A stretch of 8,090 nt of DNA, from contig CAXTCI010000219.1 in the NCBI GenBank assembly GCA_964242325.1, positions 1-8,090 of the forward strand, given 5' to 3'. Shown here piece after piece: positions 1-5,639 of the stretch. The stretch is from DASWOJ01 sp964242325. GTDB taxonomy: Bacteria > Pseudomonadota > Alphaproteobacteria > Acetobacterales > Acetobacteraceae. Position 1 is the stretch's first letter. Each line of letters opens with the position of its first letter. The notes under the pieces are model-generated. The model made no database searches. It saw only the letters and a list, made by a program, of their open reading frames with translations, and was not told the DNA's origin. Both the position numbers and the translations under genes were made by a program.

Positions 1-686
1 CAAGGGACGGCATCCGGCGCGCCCTGGCGCACGCCGTCCGCGTAGGCGCCGGCCCAGTCGCGCGCGATGATCTCGACGCCTGGATGCTGACCAAGCCATC
101 TGGCCAGGGTTTCAGCTTGCCGGTCAGGCAGCAGGTCCACGACCGTGTTGCGCTCCAGATCGACCAGGGCCGTTCCGTAGCGGTGACCCCGGCGCCAGGC
201 CCAGTCATCGACGGCGAGGACGCGCGGCGTGGGCGGCGGCTCGCGATCATTGCTGGCCGTGCAGGCCATGCGCAGCAGCGTGTCGGCGCTGACCGGCATG
301 GCCAGCCTTTCGGCCAGGCGCCGGCCGGCCTCGCCGCCGAGCGCATGGGCGAGATGACTCTGCAGGTCGCCCAGCCGCTCCGTCTGGCGCGCGGCTGCAG
401 GCGCAACCCCGGCCAGGCGCTCGGCGAAGGTCTGGCGGGCGCAGGAGGGGTTCAGGCAGCGGAACCGCCGAGCTTGGACCTGCAGCGCCACTGGACGGCC
501 TTGCCAGGGCAGGTCGGCAAGGGTGCGCTGGTAGCGGCTGTGAAGCCGCTGGGACACCTGGGCGCAGGTGGGGCAAACGGCCGACGGCTGATGCGGGCTG
601 GATGTAATGACGACGTGATCGGCGGTGGACACGACTTCCACGACGGCGAGGCCGGCGGGGATCAGGGGCAAAACGCGCGTGGGCAA
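1..686 (-). CDS. ISL3-family transposase, N-terminal part (runs off left edge)
   Basis: Reading the minus strand gives an uninterrupted 228-codon frame that leaves the window at its left edge. The N-terminal zinc-binding region has paired cysteines C38/C41 (CPTC) and C77/C82 (CLNPSC), separated by a DLPWQG stretch typical of ISL3 transposases. The start of the DDE catalytic core follows: VDDWAWRRGHRYG (D160) and IIARDWAGAYADG (D210). In ISL3 proteins I recall, the second motif usually reads ARDRAGAYA, so the W is a possible substitution. The third catalytic residue lies beyond the edge. A TTG at 686 is the only plausible start before the in-frame TGA at 696-698; no good Shine-Dalgarno is visible. 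The enzyme would move its own element by DDE transposition. No stop is seen in the visible part, so it may be active, but completeness and the left end cannot be judged. Confidence 0.88.
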   Translation of the reverse strand, partial: MPTRVLPLIPAGLAVVEVVSTADHVVITSSPHQPSAVCPTCAQVSQRLHSRYQRTLADLPWQGRPVALQVQARRFRCLNPSCARQTFAERLAGVAPAAARQTERLGDLQSHLAHALGGEAGRRLAERLAMPVSADTLLRMACTASNDREPPPTPRVLAVDDWAWRRGHRYGTALVDLERNTVVDLLPDRQAETLARWLGQHPGVEIIARDWAGAYADGVRQGAPDAVP

Positions 687-802
687 GGAAGACCTTCAAC
701 AAGAGGCTGCAGTGTCCCGCTTACTTGCTCATCCAACCCCGAAACGACAGCACGGGAAGTGCAGGAAAACCTGAATATCCTCCAGTTCCTTGTAGTGACC
801 TG
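687..802. other. Non-coding end of the ISL3 element and flank
   Basis: No gene is supported here. The stretch lies upstream of the ISL3 transposase and should contain that element's terminal inverted repeat. The segment around 751-763, read on the minus strand as TGCACTTCCCGTG, resembles the ends of some ISL3 elements as I remember them. The partner repeat is outside the window, so the boundary cannot be fixed. Confidence 0.3.
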
Positions 803-1053
803 TGCTACGAGTGGGCCCACCTATTCGGGGCCGTGTGCGCCGAACACGGCGTGGGCGCAGCCCTGGTGCTGCCGCACGCCAACACTCATGCTATAACCCT
901 GCACCATCGCAAAGAGATCCCCCGGAGGGACATGCCGCGAAGCGGCATAAAGGGCCGAGATCAGCCGCCAGGTCGCATCCGACGCCCATGCCGTGCTGGT
1001 CTGCGACGGCGCGAGTTTGCACAAGACCAGTGGGCGCCTGCACGTGCCGGACA
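803..1053 (+). pseudogene. IS630-family transposase fragment, frameshifted
   Basis: Two stretches in different plus-strand frames match consecutive parts of IS630-type transposases. At about 803-907 one frame reads YEWAHLFGAVC and then GAALVLPHANTHA. From 954 another frame reads AEISRQVASDAHAVLVCDGA and then HKTSGRLHVPD, up to about 1053. VCDGAS-H carries the second catalytic Asp of the family's DDE/DDD triad. The parts with the first acidic residue and the final glutamate (usually near an NPVEN-type motif) are absent. About 45 bases between the two matching segments have no counterpart in the family and contain a hairpin. The piece lacks both ends of the gene and cannot be functional. Its right side runs into unrelated transposase debris on the other strand. 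Confidence 0.75.
932..948. repeat. Perfect hairpin inside the IS630 remnant
   Basis: ATGCCGC-GAA-GCGGCAT is a perfect 7-bp inverted repeat with a 3-base loop. It lies in the extra segment (about 908-953) that separates the two readable halves of the IS630 fragment. It could be part of a small palindromic repeat inserted into the element. Only one copy is in the window, so this is not established. Confidence 0.5.
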
Positions 1054-1078
1054 AGGGGAATGTCAAAAACCTGGGGCG

Positions 1079-1300
1079 CTACGCCGCAAGCTGGATTGCT
1101 GGGTGAGCAAATCGTCCGTCCAGCACTGCGGCCCTGACCTGAAGCACGCGATGGGCGCCGCGGGGTGACCAGCGTATCTGCTGGCGCTTGTTCATGCGGG
1201 CACTCACCGGCCGGTTGACGGTGCCCTCGGCCCGTGAGGTCAAGATCGGCTTACCGGCTCGTTGCGCTGTCCATAGTCGGTCAGAGCGCCCTTGTTGGTG
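1079..1300 (-). pseudogene. C-terminal fragment of a transposase, family uncertain
   Basis: On the minus strand a short piece in one frame (NKGALTDYGQR, about 1266-1300) continues after a one-base shift into RAGKPILTSRAEGTVN, RMNKRQQIRWSPRGAH and RVLQVRAAVLDGRF, ending at a TAG at 1079. The pattern of a conserved E/V-N, then RM-K-QQ-RW---GAH--LQVR, is one I recognise as the C-terminal end of a common proteobacterial transposase. I cannot name its IS family confidently. The frameshift near 1262-1266 and the loss of everything upstream make it a dead remnant. Its upstream edge, at about 1300, abuts the truncated ABC ATPase, which suggests that insertion or deletion of this element removed the ATPase 3' half. 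Confidence 0.7.
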
Positions 1301-1570
1301 CAGCAGCAGGTCGCGCTGCAGCATGTAGCCGACATGGCCCCTGGCGCGCTCGACGCGCTATCCGGCGACGGAGACGCTGCCCATGCTAGGCCGCAGCAGA
1401 CCGGCGATGACGTTGAACAGCGTAGTCTTGCCGCACCCGGACGGGCCCACGATCGCCAGGGTCTCGCCCGGCACCAGGGTGAAGCTGACATCCTGGAACG
1501 CCGGGACCGCCTTCCGTGCCGGCGTTGAACACCAGCCGACGCCGTGTGCATCCAAGGCCGGGTCAGGCAC
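1301..1570 (-). pseudogene. ABC transporter ATP-binding protein, truncated and disrupted
   Basis: This is the start of a NitT/TauT-type ABC importer ATPase, which would power uptake of a small organic nutrient at the inner membrane. A GTG at 1570 overlaps the rutD stop by 8 bases, as expected for translational coupling. Walker A is intact (GPSGCGKT, codons 42-49) after AFQDVSFTLVPGETLAIV. Codon 71 (1358-1360) is an in-frame TAG, and the same frame then continues with RVERARGHVGYMLQRDLLL, which contains the Q-loop glutamine. Beyond about 1301 the sequence is transposase debris, so the signature motif, Walker B and the H-loop are missing. Codons 12-22 fit the family better in another frame (LVFNAGTEGG), suggesting a pair of compensating indels. 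The native codon at 71 was perhaps CAG (Q), giving VAGQRVE. Confidence 0.82.
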
Positions 1571-2414
1571 GGTGGATGGTGTCCCCCCGCACGAAGGCCG
1601 GTGGCGTCCACGCCGTGCCGCCGCGCTGCGCGAGCAGCCAGCCGAGCATCGTCTCGTTGAACTCGGCGGCGCGGCTGGTCGTATTGAAATGGCCGCCATC
1701 CGGCAGGATCGCCAAATCGCTGCCCGGGATCAGCCGGTGCATGTCTACAGAGTAATGCGGCGGCGTCAGGTGGTCGTCGTCTGCGCACACCACCAGCGTG
1801 GGGGTGCGAATCGCCGCCAGCTCGTCGCCCGGGCCGTACGCCACCAATGCGGCGATGCGGCTGGAAACGATTTCGCGTGGCGGCAGATTGGCGATCATCG
1901 CTGCCTCCATCGTGGCCAGAAGGTCCGGATGGGCGCTGACCCACCAGGGCGGATACAGGAACAGTGCCTGCGCCCGCACATAAGCCTCCGGCCCGGACTC
2001 GCGCAGGATGCGGTCGCGCACCTCGAAGCAGCGGTGGAACCACGGGTCGCGCCGGGCCCAGCCAGAAGACAGCACGGCGGCGATGACGCGGCCGGCGTGC
2101 TTCAGCATGAGCTCCTGTCCGATCGCGGCGCCGGTCGAGTGCCCGGCGAAGTGGAACCGGCCGATGCCCAGCCTGTCCGCCAAGTCCAGCACGTCCTGCG
2201 CCATCTGCCCGACGGAGTAGGCGATGTGGTCGCGGGAGCTTTGCCCCGTGCCGCGATGATCGTGCAGCACCACGCGGAAATGCGGCACGAGCGCATCCAG
2301 TTGCGGCGTCCAGAACGCGCCGACACCGCCCAGCCCGGCGGCCAGCAGCAGCGGCGGCCCGTCGCCATGGACCTCGTAATACAACTCGCCATCGGTGATC
2401 GGCATCGTCGGCAT
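1563..2414 (-). CDS. rutD: RutD-like alpha/beta hydrolase (aminoacrylate hydrolase family)
   Basis: The 283-residue protein is an intact alpha/beta-hydrolase. By family knowledge, RutD speeds conversion of aminoacrylate to malonic semialdehyde in the cytosolic Rut pathway of pyrimidine breakdown. The oxyanion region is GLGGVGAFW (27-35), followed by HDHRGTGQSS. The nucleophile elbow is GHSTG with Ser93. The likely acid lies in CADDDHLTPP and the catalytic His in GGHFN near the C-terminus. RCFEVRDRIL and QALFLYPPWW match E. coli RutD (RCFQVRERLL, QPLFLYPADW) closely. E. coli RutD, as I recall it, has GHALG at the elbow, so the serine here is a difference. The ATG at 2414 is preceded by GAGG about 11 bases upstream; the GTG at 2426 lies inside that ribosome-binding region and is less likely. 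The permease stop is 2 bases upstream and the ATPase start overlaps the 3' end. A general hydrolase role cannot be excluded because its pathway partners are broken. Confidence 0.85.
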   Translation of the reverse strand: MPTMPITDGELYYEVHGDGPPLLLAAGLGGVGAFWTPQLDALVPHFRVVLHDHRGTGQSSRDHIAYSVGQMAQDVLDLADRLGIGRFHFAGHSTGAAIGQELMLKHAGRVIAAVLSSGWARRDPWFHRCFEVRDRILRESGPEAYVRAQALFLYPPWWVSAHPDLLATMEAAMIANLPPREIVSSRIAALVAYGPGDELAAIRTPTLVVCADDDHLTPPHYSVDMHRLIPGSDLAILPDGGHFNTTSRAAEFNETMLGWLLAQRGGTAWTPPAFVRGDTIHRA

Positions 2415-2416
2415 GG

Positions 2417-2671
2417 TCAGTCCCACCTCAGCCTAGCTTGCAGAAACGTCACGACCGCGTCCATCGCGAGTGCCATCGCCATCAACGCGAAGATGCCGAG
2501 CCACACGGTGTTCAGATCGTAAATCGACCTGGCTTAATAGACGAGATAGCCGAGTCCCTTGCGCGACGCGATATGATCGCCCACCACAGCGCCGATCAGT
2601 GCGAAGCCCACATTCAGCCGCAGCCCCGCCAGCACCCAGGGCATCGAGGACGGGAGCACGATCTTGCGCTA
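2417..2671 (-). pseudogene. ABC transporter permease, C-terminal remnant with in-frame stops
   Basis: The minus strand reads RKIVLPSSMPWVLAGLRL, then a hydrophobic stretch (NVGFALIGAVVG) and SRKGLGYLVY. An in-frame TAA at 2534-2536 follows, then ARSIYDLNTVWLGIFALMAM and a second hydrophobic segment, to a TGA at 2417. This is the last third of a SsuC/TauC-like permease, the inner-membrane channel partner of the downstream ATPase. Family members usually have a tyrosine codon where the TAA stands. A TAG at 2669-2671 directly precedes the permease homology. Upstream of it the same frame carries RutB sequence, not permease, so the first two-thirds of the gene and its periplasmic binding-protein partner have been lost. 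The stop is 2 bases from the rutD start, which preserves the old operon spacing. Confidence 0.82.
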
Positions 2672-2925
2672 CTGGATATTGCTGCCGTCCGGCTCGAAAC
2701 CGTTCTGCAGATAGATCACGGCGATGCCCGCGGCCTTGCAGGCGTCGCCTACCCAACGCGTCTCGGCGATTACCGGGAGCGCACCCGGCACACCGAATCC
2801 GAGGCGGTCGATGTAGCCCCCGGCGAGCAATAGGCGTTCTGCATGTCGACCACGATCAGCGCCATCCGTTTGACCGTGACGGTCATCGGCTCGGGCCGGG
2901 TCGGAAGCTCGACCGTGCAGGTTAT
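2672..2925 (-). pseudogene. rutB: rutB (ureidoacrylate amidohydrolase) remnant, frameshifted and truncated
   Basis: RutB is an isochorismatase-like cytosolic enzyme that hydrolyses ureidoacrylate in the Rut pathway. The minus strand reads TVELPTRPEPMTVTV, then MALIVVDMQNAYCSPG, which carries the family's catalytic Asp in VVDMQNAY. A one-base loss in the G run at 2817-2821 follows. The next frame continues GGYIDRLGFGVPGALPVIAE, then GDACKAAGIAVIYLQNGFEP and DGSNIQ, ending at a TAG (2669-2671) where permease homology begins. Only about 85 of roughly 230 residues remain, so the catalytic Lys and Cys are gone. The upstream start seems to be lost as well: homologues have the ELPxRPEP segment, but the codon at its front (2923-2925) is ATA. 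An internal ATG exists at 2886. This is clearly a pseudogene. Confidence 0.83.
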
Positions 2926-3306
2926 GCGGGATGGGCCATGGATGCGATCTCAACCAGGAAGTCGGGCCGCACCAGGTCAGCGCGGATGCAATAACGGGCA
3001 GGAGGACTCGCTGAGGAAGAACTCGGCATACACGGCGTTCACCGCGGCGTAGTCGCCGAGATCCTTCAGAAAGATGCTGTTTATTACAGTGTCAGCCATG
3101 GCGCCGCCCGCCGCCTCGATCACCGCCTGGATGGCGAGTAGGATATGCCATATCTGTGCCGTCACGTCGGCGACCTCCAAAGTCTCGCCGCCCGGCCCTA
3201 TGGCGAGCATCCCGGACACGTAGACGGTATTGCCAGCGCGCACGCCCGGTAAGTAGGAGGCGAGCGGCGGGGCGGACCCGGCGGGGATGATCGGCGTCTT
3301 CGGCAT
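2922..3306 (-). pseudogene. rutC: rutC (RidA/YjgF-family) with single-base frameshift
   Basis: RutC is a RidA-family protein acting on 3-aminoacrylate-type intermediates of the Rut pathway in the cytosol. The ATG at 3306 has a very strong ribosome-binding site, GAGGAGG at 3312-3318, 5 bases upstream. MPKTPIIPAGSAPPLASYLP, VYVSGMLAIG, INSIFLKDLGDYAAVNAVYA and EFF align along the length of E. coli RutC. Around 3000-3008 one extra base breaks the frame: the open frame ends in SSCPLLHPR at 2977. The neighbouring frame supplies the expected PARYCIRADLVRPDFLVEIA and SMAHPA, with a TAA at 2922. The total span of 385 bases is one more than a whole number of codons, so a single insertion explains it. 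The conserved Arg of PAR, which contacts the substrate carboxylate in RidA proteins, lies beyond the shift. A sequencing error at this one site cannot be excluded, but the next genes are also broken. Confidence 0.88.
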
Positions 3307-3318
3307 GCACACCTCCTC

Positions 3319-3476
3319 GATCGGCAGCAAATCAGAACGCCAAGCGTCGTGATGGCCAGATGCCAGCCTGTCACCGACTGCATCCCGATGCTACTCGGAT
3401 CGACCGCCATAGCAGCGGGCTCCGAGATCAGACCTGCCGGTTCGACCGAGGCCGTGGGGAGAGGCGGTTCCGATTT
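3319..3476. other. Intergenic stretch upstream of rutC, no gene seen
   Basis: Together with the integrase stub this fills the gap between rutC and the next intact gene. No frame here gives a recognisable protein, and I see no convincing promoter, although the rutC operon promoter would be expected here. It may be scrambled remains of the integrase gene or of a rut regulator. Confidence 0.4.
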
Positions 3477-3596
3477 CTACCAGAAGCGGACCGCCCAAAC
3501 CTGCTGCGCCCTGAGCGCTTGCTTGACTCCAATCAGACGGCCAGCGTTCCACGGTCGACGCATTTTCGCGCCTGAATCATGGTCTGAATATCCCAT
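3477..3596 (-). pseudogene. 5' stub of a tyrosine recombinase (phage-type integrase)
   Basis: The minus strand has an ATG at 3596 with an AAGGG ribosome-binding site at 3605-3609, 8 bases upstream. The 39-codon frame contains RRPWNAGRLIGVKQALRAQQ and VWAVRF, then stops at a TAG at 3477. The pattern RPWN-GRLIG-K--L---VW-IR is the N-terminal signature I associate with a family of short integrases that continue RLQL...RDLALFNLAIDSKLRG. Here the match ends abruptly after VRF, so the core-binding and catalytic domains (R-H-R-Y) are missing and the stub cannot recombine DNA. The intact start and ribosome-binding site suggest a recent 3' truncation. It is further evidence of past mobile DNA beside the rut genes. 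The family call rests on about 25 residues. Confidence 0.6.
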
Positions 3597-3607
3597 GTTC
3601 TTATCCC

Positions 3608-3629
3608 TTCTGGCCACCGTTGGCCAGAA
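3608..3629. promoter_or_regulatory. Perfect palindrome overlapping the integrase-stub ribosome-binding site
   Basis: TTCTGGCCA-CCGT-TGGCCAGAA is a perfect 9-bp inverted repeat with a 4-base spacer, lying just upstream of the integrase stub and overlapping the edge of its AAGGG site. It could be a dimeric repressor operator. In the minus-strand transcript it could also form a hairpin that partly hides the ribosome-binding site. No regulator for it is visible nearby. Confidence 0.5.
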
Positions 3630-3685
3630 CGAGAACGGGTTTTCATGCTGCCTCGCCTGCAAGGCTGGCCGAAATCAGAAGGTCT

Positions 3686-3712
3686 GCTTCGGAGCGAGAA
3701 GCTCGTTGAAGC
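3686..3712 (-). terminator. Possible weak terminator hairpin after the YghA-like SDR
   Basis: Ten bases past the SDR stop, nested complementary arms can pair: GCTTC (3686-3690) with GAAGC (3708-3712), and GAGC (3692-3695) with GCTC (3701-3704). The stem is interrupted by small bulges, and no clean T run follows in the direction of transcription, so this is a weak candidate. Confidence 0.25.
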
Positions 3713-3721
3713 GGTCAGCCA

Positions 3722-4597
3722 TTACAGCATCGGCATGCCACCGGTTACTGGTATCAGTGCGCCGGACATGTAGCTGCCTTCCCGCGCCGCAAGCAGAACG
3801 TAAGCGCCTGCCAACTCGGCCGGCTGCCCGGCACGGCCCAGTGGGGTCTTCTGCCCCAGCGACTCCATCTCTTCCGGTGACTTTGCGATCGGCTGGATTG
3901 GGGTCCAGACCGGCCCGGGTGCAACGCAGTTCACCCGGATCCCGTCGGGGGCAAGGAGGTTCGACAACCCGATCGTGAGGCTTGCGATCGCGCCTTTGGT
4001 GGCCGAGTAGACGATCATTCCCTTGCTCGCGACCTTGGCCTGCACGCTTGTCGTGTTGATGATGGAAGCACCGGGCCTCATGTGCGGCACGGCGGCTTGG
4101 GCGAGCCAAATCGGCGCAAAGACGTTGGCCTGGAACGCGCCCTCGAGATCGGTGACAGCGATGTCAGCCAGGCTGTCGTTGGTGGTTTGGGCGGCGGCAT
4201 TGTTGACCAGCACGTCTAGCCGGCCAAACGCCTCCACGGTCTTTTCGATCAGCGCCTGGCACCAGGCCGGGTCGCGGATGTCACCCGGCAACAGCAGGCA
4301 TCGCCGCCCAGCGTTTTCCACCCAGTGCCGGGTTTCGTCCGCGTCCGCTTGCTCGTCCGGCAGGTAGGAGATTGCGACGTCCGCGCCTTCGCGGGCGTAG
4401 GCTATCGCGACAGCTCGGCCAATCCCGCTGTCGCCGCCGGTGATCAGCGTTGCCAGGCCGGTCAGAAGGCCCTTGCCGAGATAGCTTTCCTCGCCGTGGT
4501 CCGGCTTTGTCACCATGTCGGCCTCGAGGCCTGGCCGTGGTTGATGCGGCTCGTTCGGGAAGCTGGTAGGGGCGCTCGTTCGGGGATCTTCGGTCAT
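3722..4597 (-). CDS. Short-chain dehydrogenase/reductase, YghA/YdaD-like long form
   Basis: A 291-residue NAD(P)-dependent oxidoreductase of the SDR superfamily, presumably cytosolic. It has a polar, Pro-rich N-terminal tail (about residues 1-40, including KPDHGEESYLG) that characterises the YghA/YdaD-like subgroup, several of which are linked to general stress; the true substrate is unknown. The cofactor motif is TGGDSGIG (53-60), NNA is at 132-134 and the structural Asn is N158. The catalytic Ser184, Tyr197 and Lys201 (YSATK) are all present. The C-terminus is VTGGMPML. I chose the ATG at 4597 because homologues have the tail, although no good ribosome-binding site precedes it; the ATG at 4516 has a GAGG nearby and would give 264 residues. 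The same frame stays open upstream to 4981, but that part is not SDR-like. A 251-bp gap separates it from the next SDR, so separate transcription is possible. Confidence 0.9.
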   Translation of the reverse strand: MTEDPRTSAPTSFPNEPHQPRPGLEADMVTKPDHGEESYLGKGLLTGLATLITGGDSGIGRAVAIAYAREGADVAISYLPDEQADADETRHWVENAGRRCLLLPGDIRDPAWCQALIEKTVEAFGRLDVLVNNAAAQTTNDSLADIAVTDLEGAFQANVFAPIWLAQAAVPHMRPGASIINTTSVQAKVASKGMIVYSATKGAIASLTIGLSNLLAPDGIRVNCVAPGPVWTPIQPIAKSPEEMESLGQKTPLGRAGQPAELAGAYVLLAAREGSYMSGALIPVTGGMPML

Positions 4598-4848
4598 GGG
4601 GGAGGGACGCGCGAGCGGGACAAGCGTTCCATTGTGGTGGAGGGTTTGTGGCTTTGGTTCGGGTTCTTTGCGGTGGATTATCCACAGCGCGGACGCTCTC
4701 GGGAATGGTTCGAAGATGGTGATGTCGTCGGCCGTAGCGGCGGCCGCGAAAGGCGTCCCGATCAAATGTTGCATCTGGTTCAAGGTGAATCCTTTTTGCC
4801 CTGCCATGGCGGCTGAGAGCGCATGCTGCCTGGAATAATTGGGTCGAA
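4598..4848. other. Gap between the two SDR genes, no gene seen
   Basis: No protein is supported, although the YghA-like SDR frame stays open through it. It should hold the promoter of that SDR. A perfect short palindrome, GTGGAT-T-ATCCAC (4673-4685), overlaps a match to the DnaA-box consensus, TTATCCACA (4678-4686). With a single copy and no AT-rich region, it is no evidence of an origin. Confidence 0.45.
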
Positions 4849-5592
4849 TCAGCGCGACCCAGCCATTGCCACGGCATCGGCACCGGCGGGCAGCCGCATC
4901 GGGCACGACGGGTCGGTCGCCGCCCGCCATACCGCCTCGGCCACGTCCCGGGATCGTGTGACCTCCGAAGACTGGTCCCAACCCGAGAAGACGTTGCGCA
5001 CCAGTTCGGCATAAGCGTCGGGAAAGCCGTCCCGCATACGTGACCGGGCATTGTCGCCAAAGCTCGTATCCGGCGCCCGCCCCGGCAGCACCAACCGGAC
5101 GCGCACGTCGAACTGCTCCAGTTCCAGCGCAAGCGACTCAGTGAAGGCGTTCACGGCTGCTTTGCTCCCGGTATAAACCGACAGGAGGGGCAGCGACCGC
5201 AGTGTCACGCTCGACGACACGTTGACGATCACACCTGCCCTGCGCTCGCGGAACTGAGGCAGCACCGCCTGGATCATCGCGATCGTGCCGAGCGTATTCG
5301 TTTCGAACACCTCACGCGCAGCCGCCATCGGCGTGCCTTCGAGCGCGTTGAGCCATCCGATCCCCGCATTGTTCACAAGAACGTCGATCGGCCCAGCGGC
5401 CGTGACAGCTTGTTCGATGCTGGCCGGGTCCGTCACGTCGAGCGCGATCACGCGCAAGCGGTCCGACGGCGGTAGTGCGTTCTCGCGGAGCTGCCGCATG
5501 GTGGCGACGACCGCCCAGCCGCGGTCGAGGAAGTAACGGGCGGTTTCGAGGCCGAAGCCGGACGAGCAGCCGGTGATCAGGACGGTTTGCAT
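4849..5592 (-). CDS. Classical short-chain dehydrogenase/reductase
   Basis: A 247-residue classical SDR, a cytosolic NAD(P)-dependent oxidoreductase of unknown substrate. The nucleotide-binding motif is TGCSSGFG (7-14), with LDVTDP at 51-56 as the expected acidic loop and NNAG at 74-77. N99, Ser127 (SSS), Tyr140 and Lys144 (YTGSK) complete the catalytic set. The ATG at 5592 is supported by a GAGAGG ribosome-binding site a few bases upstream. The gene is divergent from the cupin/AraC regulator with about 100 bp between the starts, and an inverted repeat lies in that gap. This arrangement is typical of an oxidoreductase controlled by its neighbouring AraC-type regulator in response to a small molecule or stress. 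It differs from the downstream SDR in its N-terminus and glycine motif, so the pair is not a recent tandem duplication. Confidence 0.92.
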   Translation of the reverse strand: MQTVLITGCSSGFGLETARYFLDRGWAVVATMRQLRENALPPSDRLRVIALDVTDPASIEQAVTAAGPIDVLVNNAGIGWLNALEGTPMAAAREVFETNTLGTIAMIQAVLPQFRERRAGVIVNVSSSVTLRSLPLLSVYTGSKAAVNAFTESLALELEQFDVRVRLVLPGRAPDTSFGDNARSRMRDGFPDAYAELVRNVFSGWDQSSEVTRSRDVAEAVWRAATDPSCPMRLPAGADAVAMAGSR

Positions 5593-5639
5593 TGCAACCT
5601 CTCGCGTTGTGACAATGATCCCTGAGGTAGGCCGGAGAC

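Noticed and set aside
84..896. A plus-strand frame of 270 codons opposite the ISL3 transposase
   Set aside because: The minus-strand frame carries the zinc cysteines and DDE residues of ISL3. The plus frame crosses the IS boundary into the IS630 remnant and has no recognisable content.
1383..2522. A long plus-strand open frame (379 codons) opposite rutD and the ATPase
   Set aside because: It is antisense to genes with clear family motifs, has a low-complexity Arg/Gln/His-rich translation and matches no family I know. GC-rich DNA gives long shadow frames.
1358..2671. Programmed readthrough or a variant genetic code to explain in-frame TAG and TAA codons in the ABC genes
   Set aside because: The stops occur only in genes that also have frameshifts and truncations, and TAG, TAA and TGA are used normally as terminal stops elsewhere. 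Pseudogene decay explains them.
1563..3306. A Nic-type nicotinate cluster (isochorismatase-like NicF and alpha/beta hydrolase NicD)
   Set aside because: The RutC-specific alignment (PARYCI...LVEIA...AH) and RutD-like RCFEVRDRIL / QALFLYP motifs fit the Rut pathway better.
3675..3719. A 15-codon frame starting ATG over the SDR stop codon (TAATG)
   Set aside because: It is too short, lacks its own ribosome-binding site and shows no family signal; it lies over the possible terminator hairpin.
4678..4686. A perfect DnaA-box consensus TTATCCACA
   Set aside because: It is a single site with no partner boxes, no AT-rich unwinding region and no replication gene nearby; chance is sufficient.
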